The notes: a model not told the origin generated them from the letters alone. Shown: positions 1 through 9,167, numbered from the stretch's first letter. The stretch is DNA of 64,000 nt from Alphaproteobacteria bacterium (GCA_002401695.1 NVTV01000001.1:296501-360500), one strand, 5' to 3'. A program made the numbers and translations.

Positions 1-1360
1 GCGCAGAACAAATGGCATCAATATATTGTACACCGCTAGGCAAAACCACGATATACCCCGTTTTAATCGGCGTAAGAGCGCTACAACTGGAACTATCCTG
101 TAGATCTAAGAAATGTAAATACATATCAACACCACCATTTGATGATGCGGGGCTTGCATTCGGCGGTGGATTAGCACCTGTATAAGCACTATCCCATGTT
201 GGACTGTCATTAAACACAAGACCAAGGCCAGATATAAAAGTAGATATATCCAATCCCGATGGAAGACCATGCACAACAACGTCACATAAAAACTCACCTC
301 CACTTGGCCAGTCCGGCTCACCATTCGCAGCTGGTATATCACAATACTCCTGAGGAAGGCCATTCTTCACACGATACTGCGTTTGCTCTTTCTTCCTATA
401 ATCGTCACCAGCCGCCGCCATATCGTGATACCGCTCTAACGTATAGAAACTATCATGTTCTCCTCCGGGCGGTGGTAAGGAAGCTGGAGGAAACGGTGGT
501 GCTTCTGGAGGTGTTTCTATAGGGGTGTCAGGAAGCGTGACATGCCTATGCGATTCAGTGGCAAAATCATAACATTTGGTTCTGTTCCACAAATCATTCA
601 TTTTGGTGCAACCGTTATAATTACCACTATCACTGACATCACCATCAGCGTTACCAGCAGATATTCGTGACCATGCCACTCCGGTAGAGTAAGGAAGTGG
701 CGGCGACGGCTGAGGCGGGGGAGTAACATTTATAGCACGAGCCCCAAGCATATCGCCCGAGAAATGCTCAAGATAATATTGCTTTGTGCCTTCAGCTGCA
801 CAAGCAACCAAAAGCGGATTATTTAGAATATCCAGAGCAAGACCAGCAACCGTTACACCATCCACCAACTGATCCAGAACAAGCACCTCAAGCACAGCGG
901 TCATAATCAACCCGCCAGACCCACTGCCGCCATGAAAAAGAGCCGACGGCACAAAGAGTGGCGAAGGAATCAATGGCTCGGCGTTAAGCACAGTTTGATC
1001 AAGACTCAGTATCCCGTATATAACAGAAACCCCCAAAGGAGCGGCACCTTGAGAGTAACGCGGATGGCTGGGGAAATGACTATCCGCATGTGATCCTAAT
1101 TCATCAAGAAACGAATCAAAACATGTCATCTCCAAAACACTGTCAGGACGTGGAAATAAATTTTGATTTTGTGTGACTTCGCGCTGCGCTTCCATCCATG
1201 CTCTATCTTTTAAAACATCCCAAAATTCGGGGTCACAAGTATTGCGCCCTGTGCCAAAAAGCGCAGGCGTTGTAATGGGTACACTCGCAGCGTAACTTTC
1301 CTGAAAAACAGAAAGTATCATAAAAAATGAAATGCATAGAATACGTAATAAAAGAAACAA
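1..1360 (-). CDS. secreted protein of unknown function, 3' end outside the window
   Basis: An open frame runs without a stop from 1360 down to the left edge, about 453 codons. The best start is a TTG at 1360, preceded by GGGAA about 8 nt upstream. It gives a signal peptide with a short hydrophobic core (MFLLLRILCISFFMILSVF) and likely cleavage after SYA. An in-frame ATG at 1321 would remove most of that signal. An upstream in-frame TAA bounds the frame. The mature part is Cys-containing (TGRNTCDPEFW, MTCFDSFL, YNGCTKMNDLW) and has two Pro-rich stretches, TPPPQPSPPLP and a PPEAPPFPP run. I do not recognise the family. The proline linkers and scattered cysteines suggest an exported, disulfide-bonded protein, possibly part of an envelope or secretion apparatus encoded further left; that is inference. 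Confidence 0.7.
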   Translation of the reverse strand, partial: MFLLLRILCISFFMILSVFQESYAASVPITTPALFGTGRNTCDPEFWDVLKDRAWMEAQREVTQNQNLFPRPDSVLEMTCFDSFLDELGSHADSHFPSHPRYSQGAAPLGVSVIYGILSLDQTVLNAEPLIPSPLFVPSALFHGGSGSGGLIMTAVLEVLVLDQLVDGVTVAGLALDILNNPLLVACAAEGTKQYYLEHFSGDMLGARAINVTPPPQPSPPLPYSTGVAWSRISAGNADGDVSDSGNYNGCTKMNDLWNRTKCYDFATESHRHVTLPDTPIETPPEAPPFPPASLPPPGGEHDSFYTLERYHDMAAAGDDYRKKEQTQYRVKNGLPQEYCDIPAANGEPDWPSGGEFLCDVVVHGLPSGLDISTFISGLGLVFNDSPTWDSAYTGANPPPNASPASSNGGVDMYLHFLDLQDSSSCSALTPIKTGYIVVLPSGVQYIDAICSA

Positions 1361-1444
1361 ACTAAATTCCCAAACTAAAAAATAAAAACCGTCACAGACA
1401 CCTTAACATATTGCAAAAGCATCTGCATAGTTTTGAATTTTTAT

Positions 1445-1876
1445 TTATAACACCCCTTGATAATGCTGATCGGCTATATCCTGCATATCATCATCCGAAA
1501 ACTCAAAATACCGCCCCAACTCCTCTATAATGATTTGCCGAAGAACAGATTGTAAATCTTCTTCCGTTTCACACCACATATCTAATAACGAACGCCTATA
1601 TAACACTAAAACATCATCATCATTTGCAACTTTTCGCTCAATTCCCGGGGAAATTTCCTTACCGTTTTTATACAGAGCCAAGAGATCAAAAGGATCATCC
1701 AAATTGAGATCCCCTTGTACAGTCTCATCAACAATCTCTTCAATAAGAATGACAAGCCCTTCACAATGTTGCAGCAATTCCTCTGGCATGCCCTGTAATA
1801 AACCAACAGCCAACGTTTCCAAGTCCTCAAGACTGGGCGGAACCGTATGATTCATGATGATACTCTGGCATTCCAT
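1445..1876 (-). CDS. zincin-like (MMP-like, DUF1025) family protein lacking the HExxH ligands
   Basis: The 143-residue product matches the small 'metallopeptidase family' proteins (PF06262-like) in length and layout: an N-terminal helix with the family's LP-EE-type motif (here GMPEELLQHC), an acidic strand (LVILIEEIVDE), a LLALYKNG loop, an LYRRSLLDMW strand, then the active-site helix. In normal members that helix reads H-E-x-G-H-x-F-G-(I/L)-S-D. Here it reads EELGRYFEFSDDD at about residues 120-132, so both histidines are replaced (by E and R) and the following Gly by E. The ATG at 1876 has GAGG 6-9 nt upstream. The gene points the same way as the secreted protein at 1-1360, with an 84-bp gap. 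The fold assignment is fairly confident; enzymatic activity is unlikely. Confidence 0.7.
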   Translation of the reverse strand: MECQSIIMNHTVPPSLEDLETLAVGLLQGMPEELLQHCEGLVILIEEIVDETVQGDLNLDDPFDLLALYKNGKEISPGIERKVANDDDVLVLYRRSLLDMWCETEEDLQSVLRQIIIEELGRYFEFSDDDMQDIADQHYQGVL

Positions 1877-2041
1877 AAAAAACCTCGGATGAGAAGTGCA
1901 AAAAATAAATACAATGTATCAATATGATAAGGTGAGTCGCACAATTGAACAATAGATGAAGTAAAAACGTCCTCATAAATAATATTTTTGAAATAAAAAC
2001 TGTAATCGACTATAATGGTGAGGTTAGAAGGATTCGAAACT

Positions 2042-2218
2042 ATGGAATTACCCCCAACAATAGCAGCAAATGCAGCCCTCGCCCGTCAAAACGTGACCCT
2101 TTCCGTTATCAAGCATAACGCCGAACAGGGACAGGCCATTGCCAAAATATTGGATGATGCAACGCGCTCTGCGCCTGTTGGTCATGCGCGCGGAACACAC
2201 GTTAACCTATCTGTATAA
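2042..2218 (+). CDS. YjfB-like putative motility small protein
   Basis: A 58-residue product starting MELPPTIAANAALARQNV. The start at 2042 is chosen over an upstream ATG at 2015 because AGAAGGA lies at a suitable distance before it and nothing comparable precedes 2015. The pattern of an N-terminal Ala/Gln-rich helix, a central VIKHNAEQGQAIAKIL helix and a short C-terminus ending RGTHVNLSV matches the small YjfB family (often annotated 'putative motility protein', real function unknown), whose members end in a similar LG-x-N-I-D-V tail. No flagellar gene is visible nearby, so a motility role has no local support. Confidence 0.6.
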   Translation: MELPPTIAANAALARQNVTLSVIKHNAEQGQAIAKILDDATRSAPVGHARGTHVNLSV

Positions 2219-2245
2219 ATCATTAAATTAAAAGATTTTAGGTAA

Positions 2246-3469
2246 CTAGGCCACTGCGCGTAAAGCGTGGTTATTTTCCCACATATGTTGCAATGTGTTC
2301 ACCATAAACTTCACATCTTCTTCCGAATGTGCCGCCGTTGCGGTCAAACGTAAACGCTCCGTTCCTTTTGGAACCGTTGGATAGTTAATCGGCTGTACGT
2401 ATATGTCATATTCATTGATCAAAAGATCACTAACCTCTTTACAACATGTCGGCTCGCCCACGATAAGCGGAACGATATGACTCTCGCCGCGCAGAAACGG
2501 TAAATTTGCGCTTTCCAACATATCTTTAAACAAAGCCACATTCTTGCGTTGCTTGAAACGCTCGACATCTGAAACCTTCAAATGCTCCACCGCAGCATGC
2601 GCCGCCGCCAAAATAGAAGGAGGAAGACTGGTCGTAAAAATAAACACAGAGGAATAACAACGGATAGCATCAATTATAGATGCGCTTCCGGTTATAAAGC
2701 CGCCCATCGAGCCATAAGCCTTACCGAATGTACCTTCAATGATATCAACACGATCCATCAAGCCGCGCTCCTCGGCAACACCGCCACCACGTGCACCATA
2801 AAGACCAACGCCATGAACTTCATCCAAATACGTCAACGCATTATATTTCTCGGCCAAATCCAAAATCTCTTTAATCGGTGCAATATCACCATCCATTGAA
2901 TACACAGACTCAAAGGCAATAATTTTAGGACGTTCAATATCGACAGATTTAAGAAGCTCTTCCAGATGTTCGACATCATTATGACGGAAAATATGTTTTT
3001 CGCGTTTGCTCTCTCTAATACCGTGAATCATGGACGCATGGTTCATCTGATCAGAAAACATCACACAATCCGGCAAAAGTTTACCCAACGTACCCAGCGC
3101 GCCTTCATTGGCAACATAACCGGAAGAAAAAACAAGGCCGGCCTCTTTCTGATGAAGATCAGCAACCGATTTTTCCAACTGAACATGATAAAACGTTGTA
3201 CCTGAAATATTACGTGTGCCACCTGCACCCGCCCCACAAGAATCTATCGCAGCCTTAGACGCAGCGACAACTTTTGGATGTTGCCCCATGCCCAAGTAAT
3301 CATTACTGCACCAAATTGCGACCTCTTTCACATTACCATTTTCGTCATGGTAATTCGCATACGGAAAACGTCCAGCAATGCGCTCCATCGTCGTAAATAT
3401 ACGATAACGCCCTTCGGATTTAATGGTCTCTACACAGCCTTTAAAATGATTATTATAGTCAATCGACAT
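2246..3469 (-). CDS. hemA: 5-aminolevulinate synthase
   Basis: This cytoplasmic, PLP-dependent enzyme condenses glycine and succinyl-CoA to 5-aminolevulinate, the first step of haem synthesis by the Shemin pathway typical of Alphaproteobacteria. The 407-residue product has the usual family length. It opens [20 protein letters not shown], contains [26 protein letters not shown] and [10 protein letters not shown], and has the PLP-lysine in [13 protein letters not shown] at about residue 250. The start at 3469 is chosen because AAGGCAGG precedes it and it begins the conserved N-terminus; an in-frame ATG 14 codons upstream adds only a basic tail unlike the family. It is convergent with the YjfB-like gene and divergent from the PfkB-like gene. 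No Fur-like box is seen upstream. Confidence 0.95.
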   Translation of the reverse strand: MSIDYNNHFKGCVETIKSEGRYRIFTTMERIAGRFPYANYHDENGNVKEVAIWCSNDYLGMGQHPKVVAASKAAIDSCGAGAGGTRNISGTTFYHVQLEKSVADLHQKEAGLVFSSGYVANEGALGTLGKLLPDCVMFSDQMNHASMIHGIRESKREKHIFRHNDVEHLEELLKSVDIERPKIIAFESVYSMDGDIAPIKEILDLAEKYNALTYLDEVHGVGLYGARGGGVAEERGLMDRVDIIEGTFGKAYGSMGGFITGSASIIDAIRCYSSVFIFTTSLPPSILAAAHAAVEHLKVSDVERFKQRKNVALFKDMLESANLPFLRGESHIVPLIVGEPTCCKEVSDLLINEYDIYVQPINYPTVPKGTERLRLTATAAHSEEDVKFMVNTLQHMWENNHALRAVA

Positions 3470-3583
3470 ATTAACCTGCCTTTGTTTTCTTTTTATTATT
3501 TTATTACGCAACAGATATCAAGTGTTTCCTTATTATATTTTAGCTATAATATAACCAAATAGAATATATAATACCTATATAAG

Positions 3584-3592
3584 TTAGCACTC
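3584..3592 (+). other. isolated CIRCE-like half-site in the hemA/PfkB intergenic region
   Basis: TTAGCACTC matches one arm of the HrcA operator CIRCE (TTAGCACTC-N9-GAGTGCTAA), but the second arm is absent; an A-run follows instead. The intergenic region 3470-3610 is very AT-rich. Recorded only so that it is not mistaken for an operator. Confidence 0.15.
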
Positions 3593-3610
3593 TATACACA
3601 GAAAAAAAAT

Positions 3611-4495
3611 ATGATCCTTGATTTTGGTTATCTTTGTATGACATTTCGACTGAATTTATCCAATTCTTTCAACTTCCCTAGCCATATGACAGCAGAGAAG
3701 AGTCATACATACGTAGGCGGCCATGCTGCGAGCCAAGCCATTGCGGCCGCGCGCAGTGGTGCAAAGATAGCATTAATAGGCACGATTGGTAATGATGTTT
3801 TTGGAAAAACGATTCTTACGACACTGCGTAGAGAAGGCATTAACACTTCCGGCATCGCCAAAAGTGATACCCCGACGGGGGTTATCCATACCCTGATTAA
3901 TCACGAACAACAAAAAGCGATAATTTTTTCGGCCAACGCCAACCTTGAAAGCGTGCCCGACCAGCTTCCTGATAATATGTTGAGTGAACGCACCCTTATC
4001 CTTTTGCAAAATGACATGGCACCAGACATAAATAAAGCAATCTTAAAGCGCGCAAAAACGCGCAATGCATACGCCATTATGTGTTTCTCTCATACCGAGA
4101 ATATAGAGCTCACAATGTTTGATAATCTGGACACCGTTATTCTTGATGAAAACATTCTTCCCAAGATCTGTGAACAACTTTCCATTCCATTAGAAACATG
4201 CGCGCAATCTTTAGCCCAAAAAACGAAGACCCACTGTATTATTACAAAAGATCAGGGGGCATCCGGTGCATACGCAATCAATGCGATCGGAGAAAAACAC
4301 GAGCAAGGTACATCTAAAGATGCACTAACAAACCACGCCGATATATTTGATTCATTTTGCGGGACGTTTGCCGCCTGCATTCAGGCAAGGCTCCCCATTC
4401 CCAAAGCCATGCAATATGGTGTATCCGCCGCAACACTTACCGCACAAAACAATGCGTTCCCCTATCTCGGTGATATTGAAGATAATTTAGATTAA
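3611..4495 (+). CDS. PfkB-family sugar kinase-like protein with a degenerate catalytic motif
   Basis: The 294-residue product has the ribokinase/PfkB layout: an N-terminal strand (ILDFGYLCMTFRLNL), the substrate-side GGHAASQAIAAARSGAKIALIGTIGNDVFG motif region at about residues 36-65, and a C-terminal nucleotide lobe (CIITKDQGASGAYAI). The signature that normally reads D-T-T-G-A-G-D-T-F is FDSFCGTFAACIQA here. The anion-hole glycines are lost and the catalytic Asp is Gly. The start at 3611 is kept because the first strand needs it. It is divergent from hemA and overlaps the convergent TetR-type gene by 4 bp at the stop codons. It may be a pseudokinase or a binding protein; an intact PfkB kinase lies 650 bp downstream. 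Confidence 0.65.
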   Translation: MILDFGYLCMTFRLNLSNSFNFPSHMTAEKSHTYVGGHAASQAIAAARSGAKIALIGTIGNDVFGKTILTTLRREGINTSGIAKSDTPTGVIHTLINHEQQKAIIFSANANLESVPDQLPDNMLSERTLILLQNDMAPDINKAILKRAKTRNAYAIMCFSHTENIELTMFDNLDTVILDENILPKICEQLSIPLETCAQSLAQKTKTHCIITKDQGASGAYAINAIGEKHEQGTSKDALTNHADIFDSFCGTFAACIQARLPIPKAMQYGVSAATLTAQNNAFPYLGDIEDNLD

Positions 4496-5070
4496 AACCC
4501 GAGGATATTGGCTGCTTTTTCCGCGCGCTCAAGTGCCTTGTCCAAGGCAGACATCGTTTTAGAGAGATCAGCGCTCTCATCCTCCGCCCAGACTTTCAGC
4601 ACCTTAATATAGACACCCGTTAACCCAACAACCTTAAGCGCACCTTTTATGCCCGCCGTTTCAATGCCTGACACCTCCAGCATCCATCCCATAGACTTAC
4701 ACAAATGCGGCATAGAAATGACAGCCTGTTTTGGATCATGCTTAAAAGACTCAAGAATAGAGACAACGCCCTCGCGATATTCATTCAACGCCTCATAACG
4801 ATCCATCATAATATCGAACAAGCGATCACGTGAATTTGTCGCACCATCATCGGAAAGGTCAATATCCCCCATAATCTCTTTATCAATCTTACGACCTAAT
4901 ATGACGAGGATATCATTTTTATCATCTATCGCATCGTATAAGTCAGAGGCAGATACCCCCGCATGCTCGGCAATATCGCGCAGCGTTGTATATTCCCATC
5001 CCTGCGCGACCGCCAAATGTAAGGCGGATACAAGAATTTTTTGTTTAATATCTATTTTTTTTGCAGACAT
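4492..5070 (-). CDS. TetR-family / COQ9-like protein
   Basis: The 192-residue product begins with a basic N-terminus and a TetR-type helix-turn-helix at about residues 10-55 (TTLRDIAEHAGVSASDLYDAIDDKNDIL). An all-helical ligand or dimer domain follows and ends ALERAEKAANILGF. The C-terminal half resembles the COQ9-like branch of TetR proteins found in Alphaproteobacteria, which is linked to ubiquinone metabolism or acts as a regulator. It is divergent from the adenosine kinase gene across a 74-bp gap, a common position for an autoregulating repressor, but I see no clear operator palindrome. Family assignment is good; the role is inferred. Confidence 0.75.
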   Translation of the reverse strand: MSAKKIDIKQKILVSALHLAVAQGWEYTTLRDIAEHAGVSASDLYDAIDDKNDILVILGRKIDKEIMGDIDLSDDGATNSRDRLFDIMMDRYEALNEYREGVVSILESFKHDPKQAVISMPHLCKSMGWMLEVSGIETAGIKGALKVVGLTGVYIKVLKVWAEDESADLSKTMSALDKALERAEKAANILGF

Positions 5071-5144
5071 AGCCGTGGCCTTTTTCTTCTCGGTGCTATA
5101 AAACTATATTTTGAACAAACAAACAAGATACGGGATCAAGTAAT

Positions 5145-6137
5145 ATGTCTGATACAAAATACGGCGTGGTTGCAGTCGGAAATGCACTGGTTGATATCCT
5201 TTCACAAGTCTCCGAAGACTTCATCGCCCAGCAAAAAACAGAACACGGCATGGAAAAAGGCGCAATGACACTGGTTGAAGAAACCCGCGCCATTGACCTT
5301 TATGCACAAATGCCACAAGGCATTGAAACCTCTGGTGGTTCTGCAGCCAATACGATGGCCGGTTTTGCTTCCTTTGGTGGTAAAGGTGCGTTCATTGGTA
5401 AGGTTGCCGATGATCCATTAGGAAAGACTTATAAAACCGATATTCAATCTTTGGGCGTTACGTTCGAGACCACCCCCCTTATCCTTGGCGCATCTACAGG
5501 ACGTTGCATGATTCTGGTGACACCGGATGCAGACAGAACAATGAACACATTCCTTGGCGCAAGCGTTGAGCTTAACCCTATCGATGTGGATCAAGATCTT
5601 ATTGCTTCTGCAAAGGTGACTTATTTAGAAGGGTATCTCTTCGATCGTGAGCAAGCAAAAGAAGCTTTCATAGCCGCCGCAGAATATGCGCATGAAGCAG
5701 GACACAGAATCGCCCTGACATTATCCGACCCATTCTGCGTTGATCGTCACCGCCATGATTTCCTACAGCTTGTGGAAAACCATGTAGATATCCTGTTCGC
5801 AAATGAAGATGAAATCAAATCCCTGTTCATGCAGGAAAATTTTGACGATGCAATCAGCGCGATCAGCAAACATGTCGAAATTGCAGCAATAACACGCAGC
5901 GACAAAGGTGCTGTCATCATCTCTGGTGATCAACAAATCAAAATTGACGCTGTTCCGGTTGAAAATATCATTGATACAACAGGCGCTGGCGATCAGTTCG
6001 CAGCAGGATTTCTCTATGGCTTTACAGAAGGGAAATCACTGGAAGAAAGTGGTAAGCTTGGCGCGATTGCAGCTGCGGAAGTCATATCACATATGGGCGC
6101 ACGCCCTGCCGTTAAGCTCGCAGAATTAGCCGCTTAA
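5145..6137 (+). CDS. adenosine kinase (PfkB family)
   Basis: The 330-residue product is an intact PfkB kinase. It starts VVAVGNALVDILSQV, has the substrate motif SGGSAANTMAGFASFGGKGAFIGKV at about residues 64-88, and the catalytic IIDTTGAGDQFAAGFLYG with its Asp at about residue 286. The alphaproteobacterial adenosine kinase subgroup has this length, the QKTEHGMEKGAMTLV segment and the LSDPFCVDRHR segment. It would phosphorylate adenosine to AMP in the cytoplasm (purine salvage). It is divergent from the COQ9-like regulator and convergent with the macro domain gene. Adenosine specificity is inferred from subgroup resemblance. Confidence 0.85.
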   Translation: MSDTKYGVVAVGNALVDILSQVSEDFIAQQKTEHGMEKGAMTLVEETRAIDLYAQMPQGIETSGGSAANTMAGFASFGGKGAFIGKVADDPLGKTYKTDIQSLGVTFETTPLILGASTGRCMILVTPDADRTMNTFLGASVELNPIDVDQDLIASAKVTYLEGYLFDREQAKEAFIAAAEYAHEAGHRIALTLSDPFCVDRHRHDFLQLVENHVDILFANEDEIKSLFMQENFDDAISAISKHVEIAAITRSDKGAVIISGDQQIKIDAVPVENIIDTTGAGDQFAAGFLYGFTEGKSLEESGKLGAIAAAEVISHMGARPAVKLAELAA

Positions 6138-6168
6138 ATATAAAATATCAGGGATCAGGAGGGTATTA

Positions 6169-6735
6169 TTATCCTCCATCCCACCCCAAAACACGCAGCT
6201 TTCCATCATATGTTTCAAGCATTTGTTCATCGGAACAAACAATACGAATATCCTCAAAGCTCTCTTCCAGACGATCCATAACCCCCTGACACACCAAACG
6301 GGCGGCCTTCGCCTTGGGATAACCATGACGCCCCGAGGCCAGTGGCGGAAAAGCAATGCTGGTCAGCAGCATACACCGCGCCAACTCCATCACGCGGCGC
6401 ACAACGCTAGATAAATACGACGAATTCATATCAAACTCAGTGCGAAACTTTGGCAAAACACCAACAAGAATATGTTTGGCCGGCAAATTGAACGCGGGCA
6501 ACGCATAAACCTCCCCGACCTTCGGCTTATAAATATTGTCCAGAATAAATTCATCCATATTGTGTCCGGATGCAATCTGCACAGCCTCATTGATACTGCC
6601 CCGATACTCCAGCGTTTGAGGAATTAAAATCACGATAGCATCAACCTCTTGCTCGGTAATATCCCCCTGCATAAGATGGATACGATCAAGAAACGGTTTG
6701 GCGGCATGCCCAGAGTTTGATATCACTACTTTCAT
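6169..6735 (-). CDS. macro domain protein
   Basis: The 188-residue product carries a macro (ADP-ribose-binding) fold: HLMQGDITEQEVDAIVIL at about residues 20-38, RGSINEAVQIASG in place of the usual G-G-V-D-x-A-I-H segment, and FPPLASGRHGYPKAKAARLV, the counterpart of the phosphate-binding G-T-G-x-x-x-x-P motif. The Asn-rich N-A-A-N motif typical of de-ADP-ribosylating members is replaced by ILIPQT, so binding without hydrolysis is possible. Its ATG lies at 6733-6735 and overlaps, in the opposite strand, the ATG of the solute-binding protein at 6734, so each gene's promoter must lie inside the other or be weak. Confidence 0.7.
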   Translation of the reverse strand: MKVVISNSGHAAKPFLDRIHLMQGDITEQEVDAIVILIPQTLEYRGSINEAVQIASGHNMDEFILDNIYKPKVGEVYALPAFNLPAKHILVGVLPKFRTEFDMNSSYLSSVVRRVMELARCMLLTSIAFPPLASGRHGYPKAKAARLVCQGVMDRLEESFEDIRIVCSDEQMLETYDGKLRVLGWDGG

Positions 6736-8503
6736 GAGAAAATATTACACACTGTTTATTACCATATCCTTTATTTTTTTGAGCTTTTCAGTACGCGCAG
6801 AAAAACCGATATTCGGCTTAGCCATGCATGGAGAAACCAAATACGACGAGACCGCCGCAAACCTGTCCTATGCCAATCCATCAGCACCAAAAGGCGGTGC
6901 CCTTAAAATCGCGCAAATCGGCACATTTGACAGCCTGAACCCCTACTCTATCAAGGGGCAAGCCGCAACAAGTATGAACTTGGTTTATGACCGCCTGATG
7001 CGCCGCGTTTGGGATGAACCATTCACAATGTACCCATTAATAGCGGAACATATCGAGGTCGCGGATGATCGCTCCTCCATCACCTTCCACCTTAATCCCA
7101 ACGCGCGCTTTCATGACGGCACGCCGATTACTGCTGAAGATGTACTGTTCTCCTACCAAACGCTCAAAGAGTTTGGCCGCCCGAATATGCGCAATATCTA
7201 TAAGTTGGTCAAAAACTCCGAAATCCTAAAACCTCTCACCATCAAGTTTAGTCTTGGCAAAGGCTATGATCGTGAAACCGTTATGATCTTGGCGATGATG
7301 CCTGTGCTATCCAAAACATGGTGGGCAACGCGCAACTTTGACTCTACGATTTCTGAAACACCTCTCCTTAATGGCCCTTACCGCATCAAGGAATCACAAA
7401 TCGGCAAAAAGATAGCCTATGAACGCGTTCCCGATTACTGGGCCAAAGATCTGTTCGTTAATAAGGGACACTATAATTTCGACACCGTCACCTATGAATA
7501 TTACCGTGATGACACAATCGCACTGGAATCCTTCAAAAAAGGTGATCTGAATTTAAGGCGTGAATGGGACATCACAAAATGGCAAAAAGCATATGGCGGT
7601 ATGAGCGCAGATCAAGTGCGCCTCAGCGTCCCCCATCAGCGCCCCGAACGCGCGCACGGTTTTATCTTTAACCTTCGGCGCGCACCATTTAATAACCACG
7701 GTATTCGCAAAGCTCTATCACTGGCATTTGACCATGAGTGGGTTGGAAAAAACCTGTTCCACAGCGAATTTAAACGTATCGAGAGCTTTTACCCAAACTC
7801 GAATCTGGATGGCTCTCATCAAATCTCGGGCGAAGCCCTTACAGAAATGCGCAAATGGTCAGACGATATCCACCCTACGGCCTATAACACAGAACCTAAC
7901 CTCGCATCCCCCGACACACGCACGCGTCTGCGCAAAGCCAACGCCTTATTAAAGAATGCCGGCTGGATCATTGAAAACGGCAAACGCATGCATAAGGACT
8001 CAAAAGAGCCATTCACCTTTGAGCTTCTCCTCTCCACCCCGCAAGAAGAAAGAATTGCCCTAACCTATAAGCGTTCCTTGGAACGCCTCGGCATAGATCT
8101 GCATATTCGTATGATGGACAGCGCAACATTCCAGAAACGTAAAAATGATTATGATTACGATATGATCTCATTTTACTGGCAAAATAGCCTATCCCCCGGC
8201 ACGGAACAAACGCTTTACTGGTCATGTAAAGCCGCAGATGAGCCTTCGCGCTTTAACTTTTCCGGTATTTGTAACCCTGCGCTTGACCATTTTTCCCGCG
8301 CCATACCAAACGCAAAGACCTATCAGGATTTAACAAATTACGCGCATATTATTGACCGAATATTACTGTCTGAATATGTCTCTATCCCTTTGTTTTATAA
8401 GGGTGTTGACTACATCGCACACAACAAGAATATACAACATCCACAAGAAACACCAACATACGGCGCCGTCACCGAAACATGGTGGATGAAACCTGTTCAA
8501 TAA
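6734..8503 (+). CDS. ABC transporter periplasmic solute-binding protein, family 5 (YejA-like)
   Basis: The 589-residue product has an N-terminal signal peptide (YYTLFITISFIFLSFSVRA) followed by the family-5 solute-binding fold: PSAPKGGALKIAQIGTFDSLNPY near residue 50, YDRLMRR, and FHLNPNARFHDGTPITAEDV at about residues 115-135. The opening motif HGETKYDETAANLSYANPSAPKGG resembles YejA-type oligopeptide or microcin-C-type binders. The ATG at 6734 is chosen because the signal peptide begins there; the longer frame from 6698 would bury it. No permease or ATPase gene follows, so this is an orphan binding protein here, and the transporter is presumably encoded elsewhere. The substrate is unknown, probably a peptide. 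Confidence 0.85.
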   Translation: MRKYYTLFITISFIFLSFSVRAEKPIFGLAMHGETKYDETAANLSYANPSAPKGGALKIAQIGTFDSLNPYSIKGQAATSMNLVYDRLMRRVWDEPFTMYPLIAEHIEVADDRSSITFHLNPNARFHDGTPITAEDVLFSYQTLKEFGRPNMRNIYKLVKNSEILKPLTIKFSLGKGYDRETVMILAMMPVLSKTWWATRNFDSTISETPLLNGPYRIKESQIGKKIAYERVPDYWAKDLFVNKGHYNFDTVTYEYYRDDTIALESFKKGDLNLRREWDITKWQKAYGGMSADQVRLSVPHQRPERAHGFIFNLRRAPFNNHGIRKALSLAFDHEWVGKNLFHSEFKRIESFYPNSNLDGSHQISGEALTEMRKWSDDIHPTAYNTEPNLASPDTRTRLRKANALLKNAGWIIENGKRMHKDSKEPFTFELLLSTPQEERIALTYKRSLERLGIDLHIRMMDSATFQKRKNDYDYDMISFYWQNSLSPGTEQTLYWSCKAADEPSRFNFSGICNPALDHFSRAIPNAKTYQDLTNYAHIIDRILLSEYVSIPLFYKGVDYIAHNKNIQHPQETPTYGAVTETWWMKPVQ

Positions 8504-8611
8504 CAACACAAACCGCCTCCAAAAATTAATTTTTATAATTATATTGAGCTAAAGCATTATATTTGTTATTCTTTCATCTGATTTATAGTAAACAAAGTAA
8601 AGATTTTTCTT

Positions 8612-9148
8612 ATGATGATTATGCGTTCTTTTCTACTTCTAGGTTTAGCCCTTACATTTTCTTCCCCCGTAGCGGCTGGTATAAACGACAAAATAACTCG
8701 TGGCGGTCAATATTGGCAAAGGGTTCATACATCCTCTGCTCTATATTTACGTGGCCCCAAAGCACAACAAATGCTCAATAGAGGTATTGCGCGCTGTGTT
8801 ACCGAGCTGCGCGAGCTTGAGCGTTTAGGCTCAGTTAAAGATGCAATTCCATTATATGCCAATAATAATTTTGATGATGGTTTAGTTCTAAGCAAAGAAG
8901 AAGCGGAACTTGCAGGTTGGGATACACCCGAACGTGATAAAGAGCTTTTTGCAGAACATTCCGATTATATCGACTTCGAAGGCTGTATGCTTGCCAAAGG
9001 TTGGGAACGTATTGAATATGTCCCGTTTGATGTTTCTGGTGAAGCACGTGAAAACTACAAAATCACACATACAAGCACCAGAGTGAAAGCCCGCAAAAAA
9101 GGCTATGCAGCACCTAAGAAAGATGACTATGCTCATCTGAACGATTAA
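8612..9148 (+). CDS. secreted protein of unknown function
   Basis: The 178-residue product has a clear signal peptide (MRSFLLLGLALTFSSPVAA) with cleavage before GINDKIT. The in-frame ATG at 8621 is an equally good start. The mature part has two Cys (IARCVTEL and FEGCMLAKGW), which could form a disulfide, and ends in a basic then acidic tail. The FEGCMLAKGWERIEYVP segment is a pattern seen in small periplasmic 'C-x-x-x-K-G-W' proteins, but I cannot name the family. It stands alone between the solute-binding gene and a convergent glycosyltransferase, behind an AT-rich 108-bp leader. Confidence 0.7.
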   Translation: MMIMRSFLLLGLALTFSSPVAAGINDKITRGGQYWQRVHTSSALYLRGPKAQQMLNRGIARCVTELRELERLGSVKDAIPLYANNNFDDGLVLSKEEAELAGWDTPERDKELFAEHSDYIDFEGCMLAKGWERIEYVPFDVSGEARENYKITHTSTRVKARKKGYAAPKKDDYAHLND

Positions 9149-9167
9149 GCACTCTGCATTATTCTAA

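Noticed and set aside
3584-3592. CIRCE operator
   Set aside because: Only one half-site; no GAGTGCTAA arm within range, and hemA or PfkB would be unusual targets.
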